DNA of 64,000 nt, from contig JAHQIY010000024.1 of the NCBI GenBank assembly GCA_019054805.1, positions 744,001 to 808,000 on the forward strand, written 5' to 3'. Positions 43,565 through 54,601 of this stretch are shown piece after piece. The position numbers were made by a program, and so were the translations under genes. Every line of letters begins with the position of its first letter. The stretch's first letter is position 1. The notes beneath the pieces are model-generated. The model did no database searches and had not been told where the DNA came from. It worked only from the letters and a program-made list of their open reading frames with translations. This DNA comes from Brachionus manjavacas (taxonomy: Eukaryota; Rotifera; Eurotatoria; Ploima; Brachionidae).

Positions 43565-44118
43565 ATGAAAATTTTCATTAATATTTTTTTCTGTTCAATT
43601 TTAACACAGTTTGCAGATCTAGCGATTCCTGGAGTCACTGGTCCACTTCATGCCTCATGCAAAGTTGCTTGGAATTGGCCGGAAACTGATTGTAAACTAG
43701 TTCATTCAAAAATTGTTAATCAAATAAATGAATGGAAGACAGACGAAAATTGTAAAAATGGTGGAGAAAAATGCTTATATACCCTTGTTAGCCAAAATGA
43801 GAAACAAATAAAAGCAACACATTCTACTCCTGTAAAACATTACATAGATGATCTTAGTTTTGATCTTAATCAATTAAATAAAGATTGTCAAGTCAATGTA
43901 ATATTAATTTTACTTTTTGTTCTTTTTAAAATTTTCTTCTTTTTTAGGGATTTTCAACTTCAGAAACGTGGTATGCAGTCTTAGACTATGGAACAAACTA
44001 CTGTAATTTGCATAATTTGATAACTGGGTCTGGTTTAGACAAAATTCAAGGATTTATAGAAAAGACAAGTAATGATATTTGTACCCAGTTTACAAGTGCA
44101 GATTGTGAAAAATATTAG
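43565..44118 (+). CDS. Small secreted Cys-rich protein (wu:fj16a03-like family)
   Basis: Two exons (43,565-43,891 and 43,948-44,118) separated by a 56-nt intron (CAA|GTCAAT...TTTTTTAG|GGA) give 165 residues. A signal peptide (MKIFINIFFCSILTQFADLA) precedes a mature domain with about ten cysteines. Motifs include CKNGGEKCLYTL, a YIDDLSFDL strand and, in exon 2, TWYAVLDYGTNYCNLHNLI, GSGLDKIQGF and CTQFTSADCEKY. These match my memory of an uncharacterised secreted family in fish and lancelets (wu:fj16a03-like), function unknown. The start is the first Met and gives the signal peptide. A poly(A) signal AATAAA lies at 44,154. The gene is intact. Confidence 0.75.
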
Positions 44119-45937
44119 TTTTTAAATTTATTTTATTCTTATTTTTTTTTAAAGAATAAAATTTTTTACCAAGTTTAATTATCGAAAAATAATTTTTTTA
44201 GTCTTAATTTTCAATAAGAAAGCAAAATATTAGTACATTCAGTTACTTACGTAAAAGGACTACTATGAAGTTTTTTTAAATTTTATCGAACTAGATAGAA
44301 TTCGAAAACAAATTGATAAATCCGATTTATTAATTTGTTCATTCTGCAAAATGTTGTCTATCGTGTCACAACTCAGGTACTGCCAAACAAAAAATATGCA
44401 TAGAAATTTTTAGCTCTATTTCATGCAAATGTTAACTTTCTATTGATCCTGATTTAATAAAAAAGTTTATAACAGTGCAAAATTTTTGAAAATCGATTTT
44501 ACCTTTTTATTTAATTTTTTAATTTTTCAAGTTCGATCGTATTGAAATAAACAAATTCATTTTGACAATTTAATTTGACATCGTGAGTTTCAATTCAAAA
44601 ATTCCAATTCAAAATCTGCTAATAAATTGATTATTTTTAATTAAATTGTATGTTAATTAATAATTGAAAAATAAAATTTTCAAGATTTCAACCATCTAAT
44701 TCAAAATCATTTAAAAAGCGATGACAGAACTTTAACATTTAAATAAAAAAATTTACAAATTAAAAAAAAAAGTCAAATTAGAATTGATCATAAAAACAAC
44801 AAATAAATAAATCTTAATAAACTAAATTTTTAGAATGTTTGATTGCAAAATTTGGTGAATAAGAAATTATTAAACATTGAGGGTAGTTTTGATAAAATGC
44901 AAGTAAGAAAATAAACCGACTTATCTTTAAATAGTCAGTTATGACAATTAAAATTTTATCAATAAAAAATGTTCAATTACACAAACAATTTTTAAAATAA
45001 AAATAAATCATAAAAATTGATTTGATCAAAATAAAAACAGAGAATAAACAAAATAACAAGTATTGATAAAAGACTATTAAAGGCCGAGTTTGTGATAAAT
45101 AAGCTTAGTATTGAGTTAAAAATTGTATTTGAAATTTTTAATAGCAATGAAGCTATTGAAAGTATTAGAGACTACTTGTCTTGCAAGAGTTAATTATTAA
45201 TATTATTATTAGGTTTGATCATCTGTACTATATTTCACAAAAGTTATTAATTAAAAAAAATAAATTGATAATTAAATTGATTTGACAAATTTTCGGAACA
45301 AAAATTTCATAAAGTCAGTCTTGTTAATAAAAGCTAAGTTAATGAGCCAAATTTAATTTTCGTAATCTGCTTTATTTACGGAAGTTCGATAGAGAGAAAA
45401 ATTGGCAATCGATTTTTCTTCTCATATTTCAAATAATTATCAAAAAATCATAGGGAAAATTTAAAATTTGTAATTTGCTTAAATGGTGTCTTTTTTTTTT
45501 AAATCTCAGTCTTTATTATTTTGTTTGAGTTTTAATGCATATTTTTAAAAATACACTAAAATTGAATAAACAATATTTTTGCGCTTTAATACATTTTCTC
45601 TAATTTTTAATCATTTATTTTTAACTACTGAACTTGATATTTTAATCAACTAAAAGGACTATAAACAGTTTAGAAAAATTCTACGACTCATAAGTGAATT
45701 CGAACTGTTAAACATTCCCTAGGGCATATTGTTTAAAAATTTTATTATTCAAAAAATTAATTTTCATTATTTATAAAATTTAGATAATATTTTTTTACGT
45801 GATAAAAAAATTGATTTTTAAGATTTAATTATCTTTAGTCACGAAATTTCGATAATAAAAACAAGTTTTTGTTTCGGGAAATTCATTCGTACTAAATTCT
45901 AAACAGAAATTCAATTACAAAAAAAATACTATATCAA
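44119..45937. other. AT-rich intergenic region upstream of the K2P gene
   Basis: About 1.8 kb dominated by A/T runs. No ORF with protein-like composition, RNA or repeat was recognised. Confidence 0.5.
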
Positions 45938-47179
45938 ATGGATGAAGATTTTTCTAATTTCTCGATTAAACGTCAAAACATAAGAACAGTCTCACTAGTT
46001 GTTTGCACTCTCGTATATTTGCTCACTGGAGCTGCAGTATTTGATTGCCTTGAATCACCTAACGAGGAGATGAACCGTCAGATTTTAAACTCTCATATAA
46101 ATAAATTTCAGCAACTTACCAACATTACTGATGCTGAATTCGAAGACATCTATAAATTAATAATTCGTAAAAATCATTTTAAAAGAAATCCTCAGTGGGA
46201 ATTCGGGGGCTCATTTTACTTTTGCACTTTAGCTCTAGCATTAATTGGCTATGGACATTCGACGCCGAATACCAACATTGGCAAATTATTTTGTATTATT
46301 TACATTTTGTTTGGTATTCCAATTTCTCTGATCATGTTCCAGTCAGTGGGAGAACGATTAAACGGCTTTCTAAAATATACCATAAGGCAAATTAAATTGG
46401 CCAGTTTTCCATTCTACAAGTTTAAGAATAAAACTGTGTCAAACAAAGATTTAATTGTTACAGAATCGATGCTCACCTTAGTTCTTGTTGTGACAGCATC
46501 GTATATTTTTTCGGTGTATGAAGGATGGAGTTATTTTGACGCCATTTATTACTCCTTTATTACGCTCACAACTATCGGATTCGGAGATTTTGTACCATTA
46601 CAAAAGAACAACTATCTGAAATACAATCCAATCTATGTTGCATTCACCATTTTCTTTATTATTACAGGTTTGACAATACTTGCTTCATCGACCAATCTAT
46701 TAGTCCTATACTTGGTAAATATCAACAGTGAAGAAAAATTGCGAAAAAGGATACGGCTTAAAATGAAAAAACAAGAACAAATACAAAAAATGCTCATTGG
46801 CGATGTGATATCAACAGTAAATACCCAAGACGTGGTTACTTGTTTAGACGAAAAGCCAAATTTAGCAGCTTTTACAGAAGATAAGTCTGTTTGCTCGTGT
46901 GATGATATATTTATGTGCTACAGATTATGTACCAACAAACTGAAATTTGATTCTAACAATTATTTTAAAAAAAAACTAGCTGGTGTAAGAAATAAAGAAC
47001 AGAGACACTATTTTAGTATAAAAAGAAAACCCTTGACGAAAATTGAGCACATAAGTCGGCATTTTGATTTTAAAACCGATAATATTGTCCAAGAATTCAA
47101 TGAAATAAAATATTTGAGAAAATTTGCTAATGAACAAAATTTTAAATTGAACAAAATTTCAAGGCGACAATCTTTTTGA
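45938..47179 (+). CDS. TASK-type two-pore-domain potassium channel (K2P), intronless
   Basis: 413 residues in one exon. Layout: TM1 (about 17-36), extracellular cap with N-glycosylation site NIT (62-64), pore helix/filter 1 (about 91-110), TM2 (117-136, GIPISLIMFQSVGERLN, the TASK signature), TM3 (176-193), pore 2 (206-219, canonical TTIGFGD), TM4 (232-258), long cytosolic tail. It would form a dimeric background K+ leak channel in the plasma membrane. The TASK acid-sensing His after GYG is kept (H107). Odd: filter 1 is ALIGYG, where the family has TTIGYG, so the filter Thr is Leu. The tail ends RRQSF, like the 14-3-3-binding RR-x-S ends of TASK-1/3. The start is the first Met, 16 residues before TM1, as in TASK. 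Confidence 0.93.
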   Translation: MDEDFSNFSIKRQNIRTVSLVVCTLVYLLTGAAVFDCLESPNEEMNRQILNSHINKFQQLTNITDAEFEDIYKLIIRKNHFKRNPQWEFGGSFYFCTLALALIGYGHSTPNTNIGKLFCIIYILFGIPISLIMFQSVGERLNGFLKYTIRQIKLASFPFYKFKNKTVSNKDLIVTESMLTLVLVVTASYIFSVYEGWSYFDAIYYSFITLTTIGFGDFVPLQKNNYLKYNPIYVAFTIFFIITGLTILASSTNLLVLYLVNINSEEKLRKRIRLKMKKQEQIQKMLIGDVISTVNTQDVVTCLDEKPNLAAFTEDKSVCSCDDIFMCYRLCTNKLKFDSNNYFKKKLAGVRNKEQRHYFSIKRKPLTKIEHISRHFDFKTDNIVQEFNEIKYLRKFANEQNFKLNKISRRQSF

Positions 47180-48081
47180 TAAAATTTTAATTAAATCTAA
47201 AGCATGAAAAAAAGCGAATAAAGTTAGCCATTCTCGTCTATTTCATTCTTGACCTTGAATACTTTGTTTTCTATTTTTCTAATAAAATCAATAAAAATGA
47301 TTTAATTTGAATTTTTTATGATACATCTAGAATAAAAATTTATCTAAAAGCGAACTCAAGTTTTCATTGAATGAAAATTAATCATAATTAACTATCTGAT
47401 TGTCAAAATGCTCTCTTTAAGATTTTAAAAATAATCAAAACGAGCTCACAATTGTCTACATTTGTATTTTTGTTCTTGTTTTATAAATTATTGATTTTTT
47501 TAAAGAAAATTAAAAAAAAAGATCAATAAATATCAGTATATCTTAAATTTAATAAAATATGTTTTAAAAAAAAACATCATTGTGGTATTCATAATGAAAA
47601 ATTGAATTAATTTTTTTTTTGTTTTTTAAATATTTTCGTTTTATTTTGTAAATTTTTAATTGCTCCAATTTTCACCGTTACCATTTAAACCAGTAAAATC
47701 CGGCTAAAAGAATGGCAATGGATCACAAAATTTGCTGTTTTAGTTTGTCTTGAGCGAAATTAAAAATCACCATTATTATTAGATTGTAAAATTTTTATAC
47801 AAGCTTTCTTCGTTAATAAATATAAGACAAATTTTCGATTTTTCTGTAATTTTTAGAAAAACTTAAGTACTTTATTTCAAATCGCTTTTAAATTTACTAA
47901 AATGTGTAGAAAATTTTCATTTATTTTTTAGCAATTGTGATAAAAATATTTTCTATTAGATTTTTTGAAAATTTCTAAACTTGAATTTATTTTAAAATTT
48001 ATTTCAACAAATATTTATAATATCATAATATCAATAATAATAATGATAAAAACTTCTATTTATTTTCTATTTAAGCACAGT
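47180..48081. other. Convergent intergenic region, K2P 3' to AHI1 3'
   Basis: AATAAA at 47,216 probably serves the K2P gene. The rest is A/T-rich without recognised features. The two genes converge, about 0.9 kb apart. Confidence 0.5.
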
Positions 48082-51000
48082 TTATATTTTGCTTGATGTT
48101 GATTGAGTGCCACTTATTACATGGCCGTAAGTGCCTCGTTTGTGATTTTTTCTCCTGGGCACAGAATTTGTCATGTCTTTGGTTGGTATCTCATTTATGG
48201 TATTTACTTCTGCTTCAACATTCAGTGATGAAGTTTTCATTGAATCTGTTTTTATTGAATTTGGAATATTTGTAAAACCAGGATTTTGTGCGGTAGATTT
48301 TTTTTGGGATGAGACCGATCCAGTTAGTTGCGGCATTAGACCAAATGGAATTGGTTCAATGACTTTGTTAAAATCAGTGTTTGCTTTCTTAGCTGAAATT
48401 TATTTTTTAAATAAAATTCTAGTATATTCTAGTAATTACTTGAAATTCGATTATTTGTAAGTACATTTTTCCTGTGACCTTCAGCGACTGATTTTTCTTG
48501 AACATAAGCTGCTGGGAAGTAGCCTTCTTGCTTAGCATTAATTAATTCACCAAGCCACCAATTCTCATTTTCACGTACCAATACCAATATTTCATCTCCA
48601 ATTTTTAAATCTAGTTCATCTCCTCTTTGAGCTTTGTAATCATATAAAGAAATTACTATATCTTCAACTTCTTTAGGGCCTCGATATTTGAATTCAGGTT
48701 TGTTGCTGCTATCCACCATAGTCATTGTAAGAGAACTTGGATAGTTATTCTTGGACCATATATCATTTTTATTTTTCGTACCTCTGGGCTAAAAATTCAC
48801 AAATTAAATATATAACATTTAGAACATAAGCATTAGCTTACATAAACTGAATCTAATTTATCATTAACCATTCTCCAAATATTGTTTTGAGAATCTGTTA
48901 GTTTATTAATATCATTTTTTAACTTTATTTCAAGTTCATTTTCATCTATTTGTTCTTCCATTTTGGGCTTGGCAAAGCCAATTACTTCATGCTCAAATGA
49001 TTTTGATTCATGAGACCTGAAAATTTCTTTAATATTTTTTTATATTATTAGTTTTGTAACCAAAAACAAGAAAATTTTTTTCTCACTTTCAGGGTTATGT
49101 TTGTAAATGTAAACAGGTGAATTGGAATCATTGCAGCAAAATACAATATAGTTATCATATGGATGGAAATCGATATCCCGGGCTGGTTTCACATAATTTA
49201 AAGCGATTGTTTCTAACTGATCACCTGTGTTGATGTTCCAACAGTAAATATTTGTATCACCTCCACTATTAAATAAAAACGTGCCACATGGACTTATACA
49301 TGACCGAAGATTTTGGTTCAAATTGAATATACCCTTGAAATGTTGAACAACTGATTTTCTTTGTTAAAAATAATTTATTTTCTAATGTTCAAAGTTGTTT
49401 AATGAAATTTTACATTCTAACATCTATAACGTTTAGTTGATTATCTTTCATTTGCACTAGCATTCGAAATTGATTTGGAAGTAATTGAATGAAGTTAATT
49501 ACTTCATTTTTTAGCTCGGCAACAAGTATATCTTCCTTGAAGGCCCATCCTTTAATTAAAGCATTTTTGAGAATAGAAAAAAAAAAACTAAATCAATAAA
49601 TTCATTGAATAATTCCAGACTTGTGCGTAAGTCACTAAGTCAAAGTCAAAGTCAAGTCACGGACTTTTTTTAAAGTTAAATCATTTAGAATATCTTGGCC
49701 TTAGGGAATTTTTTTCAATTCTTAAAATTAACATAAAAGTTAAGCTTTAATTCTTAAGTTTTCAATTTTATTTAGAATAAAATTAAAAGATAAATATTTT
49801 AATGATGACTAGTTCTAATCCTCTCACAAAGGGTTCCTCAATCAAAATTCAAGCTTTTCTTCGATTAGGTTTTAGTGAAGTCCATTCTCATAGTATTTTT
49901 TGCATTTTAATTAATTTTTATTTCCTTTTTAACAATTTTTAAAAAAGCAACTGATAAAAATATTGACGGACGGCAATATGCAACTATTGTAGAAAATCAA
50001 TATCTGAATCAGGAAATAATACATCAATCTTTATTCGTCATTTGAAAAAATGCGATTGGGAGTAGTTTCAGGGCAATACTTGAATTGGCAAAAGTACTGA
50101 ATTTCTTCAGTTGATTTTTTAGAGGCCGAAGTTCGCGCCTGTCTCCTTTTTTTCAACAAAATCGGATTCTTATACTTAATGTAAGAATCTATTAGTTCCA
50201 TTCAGGTGAAAGTCTGCGCTCAGCATTGTGTCAATGTGAGGCTTTAGACTGCTGTGTGGAATAGGTAGACATGAAATTTTTTTTTTGTGGTGGAAAAAGT
50301 GATTTTATGTTGGTAGATGAGATGAGCATTTCTAAAATAAATTTAGTAAAGTGGCCTTCTTGACTTTTCATTTTGATCAAGAAGGCCTCTTCGACCGAGT
50401 TTTTAGGTCTGAAGCGGTCATCGTGCCGCACTGAAATGTTGTGGCTGCTAATCGGACTTCACTAAAACCTAATCGAAGAATAGCTTGAATTTTGATTGAG
50501 GCACCCTTTGTGAGAGGATTAGAACTAGTCATCATTAAAATATTTATCTTTTAATTTTATTCTAAATAAAATTGAAAACTTAAGAATTAAAGCTTAACTT
50601 TTATGTTAATTTTAAAAATTGAAAAAAATTCCCTAAAGCCAAGTCATTCTAAATGATTTAACTCTAAAAAAAATCTCAAGTCAAGTCAAATCTTTGACTT
50701 AACCAAAAAATGACTTAAAAATGACTTAATTTTTTGACTTACGCACAAGTCTGAATAATTCTAATTTCGATAGGCAACTTGAAGTTTATGATCAACTTTT
50801 GATGGTCAAAATTATCAAATTAAGCTTTTATTTTAACGTAATTGCTCGATTTTAGTGACATGTTCTTATGTATCGAACACTGGTTTTCATTTTGACATTT
50901 TTCGACTAATACTACATGTCACTATATAAGATTCATCACCATCACGATCAAGTTGAATTGATATATGGCAACCAGTTACTAGCATCCAATACCTTAGAAA

Positions 51001-54000
51001 GCCCAGGTGGTGGCACAAGACGAGGTCAGTTGGCAATCGAACGTCAGCTTGTTAGAAACTGTGGGGTTCGGCATCACTTTTTTACCAATCGAACAGCTGG
51101 TTACTGGAACACACTTGATTCGGGTACAAGAAGCATCACCAACACGAACTTATTCAAAAACCGAATTGATAAGCTTTTACATTTTCTGTGAATTACTATT
51201 TATTTATTTAAAACAAATTCTAATTTTAGAGAAACTATTTTAAGGAGCAATTAGCTATTCTTTATGTATATTGTAGTTAACATAAAACCAGTTATATACT
51301 TAAAATTGCTAAAAATGGTCTAAGGCTGTTAAAGTAGAGTGTCTGTCGCTGTCGCTATTACTCGGGATAAAAACCCCACAGCATTTTTTTTTACTACTAC
51401 TAGAAAAAAACTTTAAACGATATGTGAAATTTTTTTGATTATAGTGACATATCGCTAACTTAGAGACTAAATTTTGTAAAGATCTTCGTTTTTAGGCCTT
51501 TTATGACTACAGTGACATGGAGCATTAGTCGAAAAAGGTCAAAATGAAAACCAGTGTTCGATACATAAGAACATGTCACTATAGCCGAATACCCAACTAT
51601 AGTGACATGTCACCAAAATCGAACAATTACGTTAAAATAAATTTTTATATTTTTATAGAATTGATACAGAGCTATATTTTCTGATTTGTCGTACTTTGTT
51701 AAAACTAAAGATAAATTCTGCAATATCAACATACACATGGCAGAATGCACACCATCTAAATGAATTATTTGCAGACTATTTTAAGTGAGTTATTTTTGCA
51801 GACTTTTGCAGATTATACTTTTAAATTAACAAAGTAACGTAATTATCCGAATTTAGTTACATGTCACTATAAAATCTTTTACATGTAATTACAGTGTGTC
51901 ACTAAAATAGAGTACTCTATTTTAAAGTCATGTCACTCAATTCGGATAATTACGTTAAATACAAAAATGTATCTGTGCATTAATTCATTTATTTCATAAT
52001 TAAAACTTGATTTGAGCATCAAAAATTAATCATTAACTTCAAGTTTTCTTTTGATATTTAACTGAGCGAAGACATTTTAACTTATTTGTTTTATCTATAG
52101 CGAATCATTGCTTTTTCAGATAAAAAAAAAAAATTTAGTTAAGATAAAGTAAAATTGTCTCTGTGTGTTCCCAACGTTGTACTGATTGTGAGAATTTGAC
52201 AGGCAAAGTCTTATCATCTTCCACACGGGAAGCCTTACGGAGGATTCTCGGGATACACTGGCCTGAGAATCCTCCGTATGCAGAAGAACAAATTCAGAGC
52301 CATTAAGTCAATGTATTAAAAACAAAAGACTGCGGTGCTTTGAGTATGTACTTAGAATGAAAGAAACACGGATACCAAAAAGAGCCCTTCAATACACCTC
52401 AAGGGCGACGCAAGGTGGGACGACCAGCAGTAACATGGAGGTCAACAATCAGGAAAGAGCTCATCGAAATGGGAATGACATGGGGAGAAGCAAGGGTAAA
52501 GGCAAAAGATCGACTTGAGTGGAGATCAAAAGTAATGACCCTATGCTCCACAAGGAGTGAATAAGGAAAAAAAAATAGTAAAATTAAATGAAATAAATCA
52601 AAAAATAAAAAATGAATTAAATTGAAAAAGGAAAAAAAAGAAAATTAAAAACGATATGCTGAAACAAAGCTTACCTTTATTTGATTCGGAATAGCAGCTC
52701 CAAACCTTTATTTGTCCAAAACTGTCAGCCGAATAAAAAGCGTCTGCTTTGTTTGAAAAACAAGTTGTGTTAATGTATCCCTCGTGTCCATACAACTCTT
52801 GCAATAATTCTCCGTATTTTTGTAACTTTTTCTTCGGATTGTCTATAGACCATATCCTCAAGACCTTATCGTAGCCACCTGTGACCACCATGTCTACTGA
52901 ATGCGGAAAAAATTTTGCAGTGTAAAGAAAATTTGGATGTGGAAGAATTTTATGCGGTTCTTTCGATTTTGCTTCGATGTCAAATATCCTAGCTGTTGCG
53001 TCATTCGATGCAGTCACTATGTACTTGTCAGATTTTGACCAAGAAATTTCATATACCAATCCAAAATGTCCATTAAATTTAGCATAAAAATCTCCTGTAA
53101 TTTCATAAACCAAAATGGGATAGTTCGAATCGTCATCATTGCACGCACATGCAACGAAATTGCCAGTATTGGAAAATTTGACCGAATAGCAACCTCGTTT
53201 AGTTGTTTTTAATTTTAGATGAAGTTGATTAGGCACCTTGCAAGGCAAACCATTGATCCTTGACCAAATTACTTGCTTTTTGTTGCTTTTGAAATTATTC
53301 AAATCATCCAGATCAGCCTCATCTCTTTTGACATTAGTTTGGCTATTTTTTAAGTCAAACACACTTTGGTCACAACCATCTTGATAAGCACTGACAGATT
53401 CAGCAAAAAGAAAATCCGATGATCCCACTCCAGGTATAAAATGTTTCGGTTGAATAATTGATTTTATGGTTACATGTAAACTAGCCGGATATTTTACTCG
53501 GGGTCCATATTTATAGAGATTGTAAATCTCGGGCACCATTGATTCAATTGTATTAAATTTGTACTTTGTTTGCGTGTAAAATAATTGTAAACGAAGCTTT
53601 TTTTCGATATTCAAAGAATTGTTAAAACTACGAATTTTTAGAAAAGCCCATGCAATTCTTTGCCAATCTTGATTAGTTTCTTGAGATGTGTAAGTTTGAT
53701 AGTTTACAGACAACTCATTTTGTTTACGGATATCAATTAGTTCAAACATTAATAAAACATTGGGATGTTCTTTGGTAAAATGGGAAAACTCTTCATTAAA
53801 AACAATTAATTCTTCCCATTTTGGAATGATTGTTCTTAAACAAAAAATTAGAGAATACTTTATTTTATTATGTCTAAATATATTTGTGAATTTCAAGATA
53901 AATCAAACCTGTTTTTTTTAAAATCATATGGTGTAGTAGAAATTGGTGAAATGAAATCAAGTTTTCGATTTTCTTTTTCATAATAAACTAAAGTATTTCG

Positions 54001-54601
54001 GTCTCTTTAATTATTAATTAGAAAAAAATTCCCTCTTTGTTTATTTTAAACTTCTAGTGTACCTTTTAGTTTTTTTAACATACTGTCCATCTGTATCCAA
54101 GTCCAAGATGTGTATTCTAACAGTTGGGTTATAAATATTAATATCTGTCCTCAGTTTGTCTGTTTGATGGATAATAGCTGCGAGAATGTTAGAGTCGGGT
54201 TTATGAATTGTAGTATCTTGTTCGATTTCAGTCTTATCTTTGAGTTTTCTAGCTCTCCTCGGTGGTTTATTAATTAATTTTTTTTCACCAGCAGGTTGCA
54301 AGTTATCTGGTTCAAAAGCCTGGTTTATTGTTCCATTAGTTTCCGTATTTTCTGAAGTTTCTATTGCTTTCAATTTTCTACTAGACTTTACCTTTGAGCG
54401 TTTGCTTGGTTTGTCACCGGAGATCAATTTCTGGTCTGATCTAGCTGATGAAATTATTTTTTCATCTTCGGAATGATCAGAAACAGATTGGACCGACCTT
54501 GGACTTAATAAAACCTCCTCATTATTGCTGTTCAAATTTTTTGATTTTTTTCCAACTAAGTTTTGATGTCTTTTTTCGTTTTTTGGTATGGTTCCGTGCA
54601 T
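48082..54601 (-). CDS. AHI1: Jouberin / AHI1 orthologue, 8 exons
   Basis: Exons on the minus strand: 54,601-54,063; 54,004-53,909; 53,834-52,675; 49,549-49,414; 49,358-49,087; 49,026-48,842; 48,788-48,440; 48,392-48,082. They sum to 3048 nt in frame (1015 residues plus stop; the human protein is about 1200). The order is that of jouberin: charged N-terminus, RIHILDLDTDGQYVKK strand, YYEKENRKLDFISP and TTPYDFKKNR, the TIIPKWEELIVFNEEF block, WD40 repeats (about 405-735, including GHFGLVYEISWS and VVTGGYDKVLRIWS), an SH3 domain (about 835-892, ISLYDYKAQRGDELDL and ENWWLGEL) and a polar tail. Jouberin acts in the ciliary transition zone. Introns are 50-100 nt except the third (3.1 kb, full of transposons). 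Acceptors are mostly AAAG. The gene is intact. Confidence 0.95.
49616..50753. mobile_element. hAT-type DNA transposon (non-autonomous) in AHI1 intron 3
   Basis: Ends are CAGACTTGTGCGTAAGTCA and its complement, flanked by a perfect 8-bp target duplication AATAATTC (49,608-49,615 and 50,754-50,761), as hAT elements make. Inverted repeats extend about 280 bp (49,616-49,890 against 50,460-50,753). Inside, a plus frame at 49,975-50,053 encodes ICNYCRKSISESG then IFIRHLKKC, a BED-type zinc finger spacing (C-x2-C ... H-x4-C) as in hAT transposases. No transposase catalytic part remains. Confidence 0.88.
50836..51632. mobile_element. TA-flanked inverted-repeat element A, with a LINE piece inside
   Basis: TIRs begin ACGTAATTG, then (C/T)TCGATTTT and GTGACATGT, with TA on both outer sides (50,834-50,835 and 51,633-51,634). 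Arms pair for about 90 bp, including the GTTCGATACATAAGAACATG block. The centre contains the C-terminal end of a CR1/L2-like LINE. It is a non-autonomous MITE-like element carrying a nested insertion or captured LINE DNA. Confidence 0.75.
50985..51191 (+). pseudogene. CR1/L2-type LINE ORF2 C-terminal fragment
   Basis: The plus frame contains RGQLAIERQLVRNCGVRHHF, then FTNRTAGYWNTLD and NTNLFKNRIDKLLHF. The pattern (R)G...L..., HHFFTNR...WN.L, ...FKNR(L/I)DK is the conserved end of CR1/L2-like ORF2 proteins. A 3' tail with ACTCGGGATAAAAACCCCAC follows. The upstream His run in the same frame lies outside the conserved part. Confidence 0.65.
51837..51955. mobile_element. 119-bp MITE with the same TIR type
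   Basis: Arms ACGTAATTATCCGAATT with TA flanks (51,835-51,836 and 51,956-51,957). The inner part repeats ACATGTCACTATA-like motifs shared with element A, so both belong to one TIR family. The centre AGAGTACTCT is itself palindromic. Confidence 0.8.
52236..52278. repeat. Perfect 14-bp stem-loop
   Basis: TACGGAGGATTCTC and its complement flank a 15-nt loop. It lies just before the LINE C-terminal fragment and in the same GC-richer patch. Confidence 0.8.
52320..52564 (+). pseudogene. LINE C-terminal fragment (F52C9.6-like)
   Basis: The plus frame reads GRRKVGRPAVTWRSTIRKEL, then EMGMTWGEARVKAKDRLEW and CSTRSE before TAA. This is the well-known C-terminal block of non-LTR proteins annotated as transposon-derived F52C9.6. 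An upstream piece (RLRCFEYVLRMKETRIPKRA, another frame) precedes it with a one-base shift. GC-rich relative to the intron around it. Confidence 0.75.

Noticed and set aside
46195-46395. Second plus frame within the K2P gene
   Set aside because: Out-of-frame shadow. The 413-codon frame carries all channel motifs.
50916-50984. HHHH run as a metal-binding N-terminus
   Set aside because: It comes from the inverted-repeat element sequence (CATCACCATCACGATC) fused by chance to the LINE frame.
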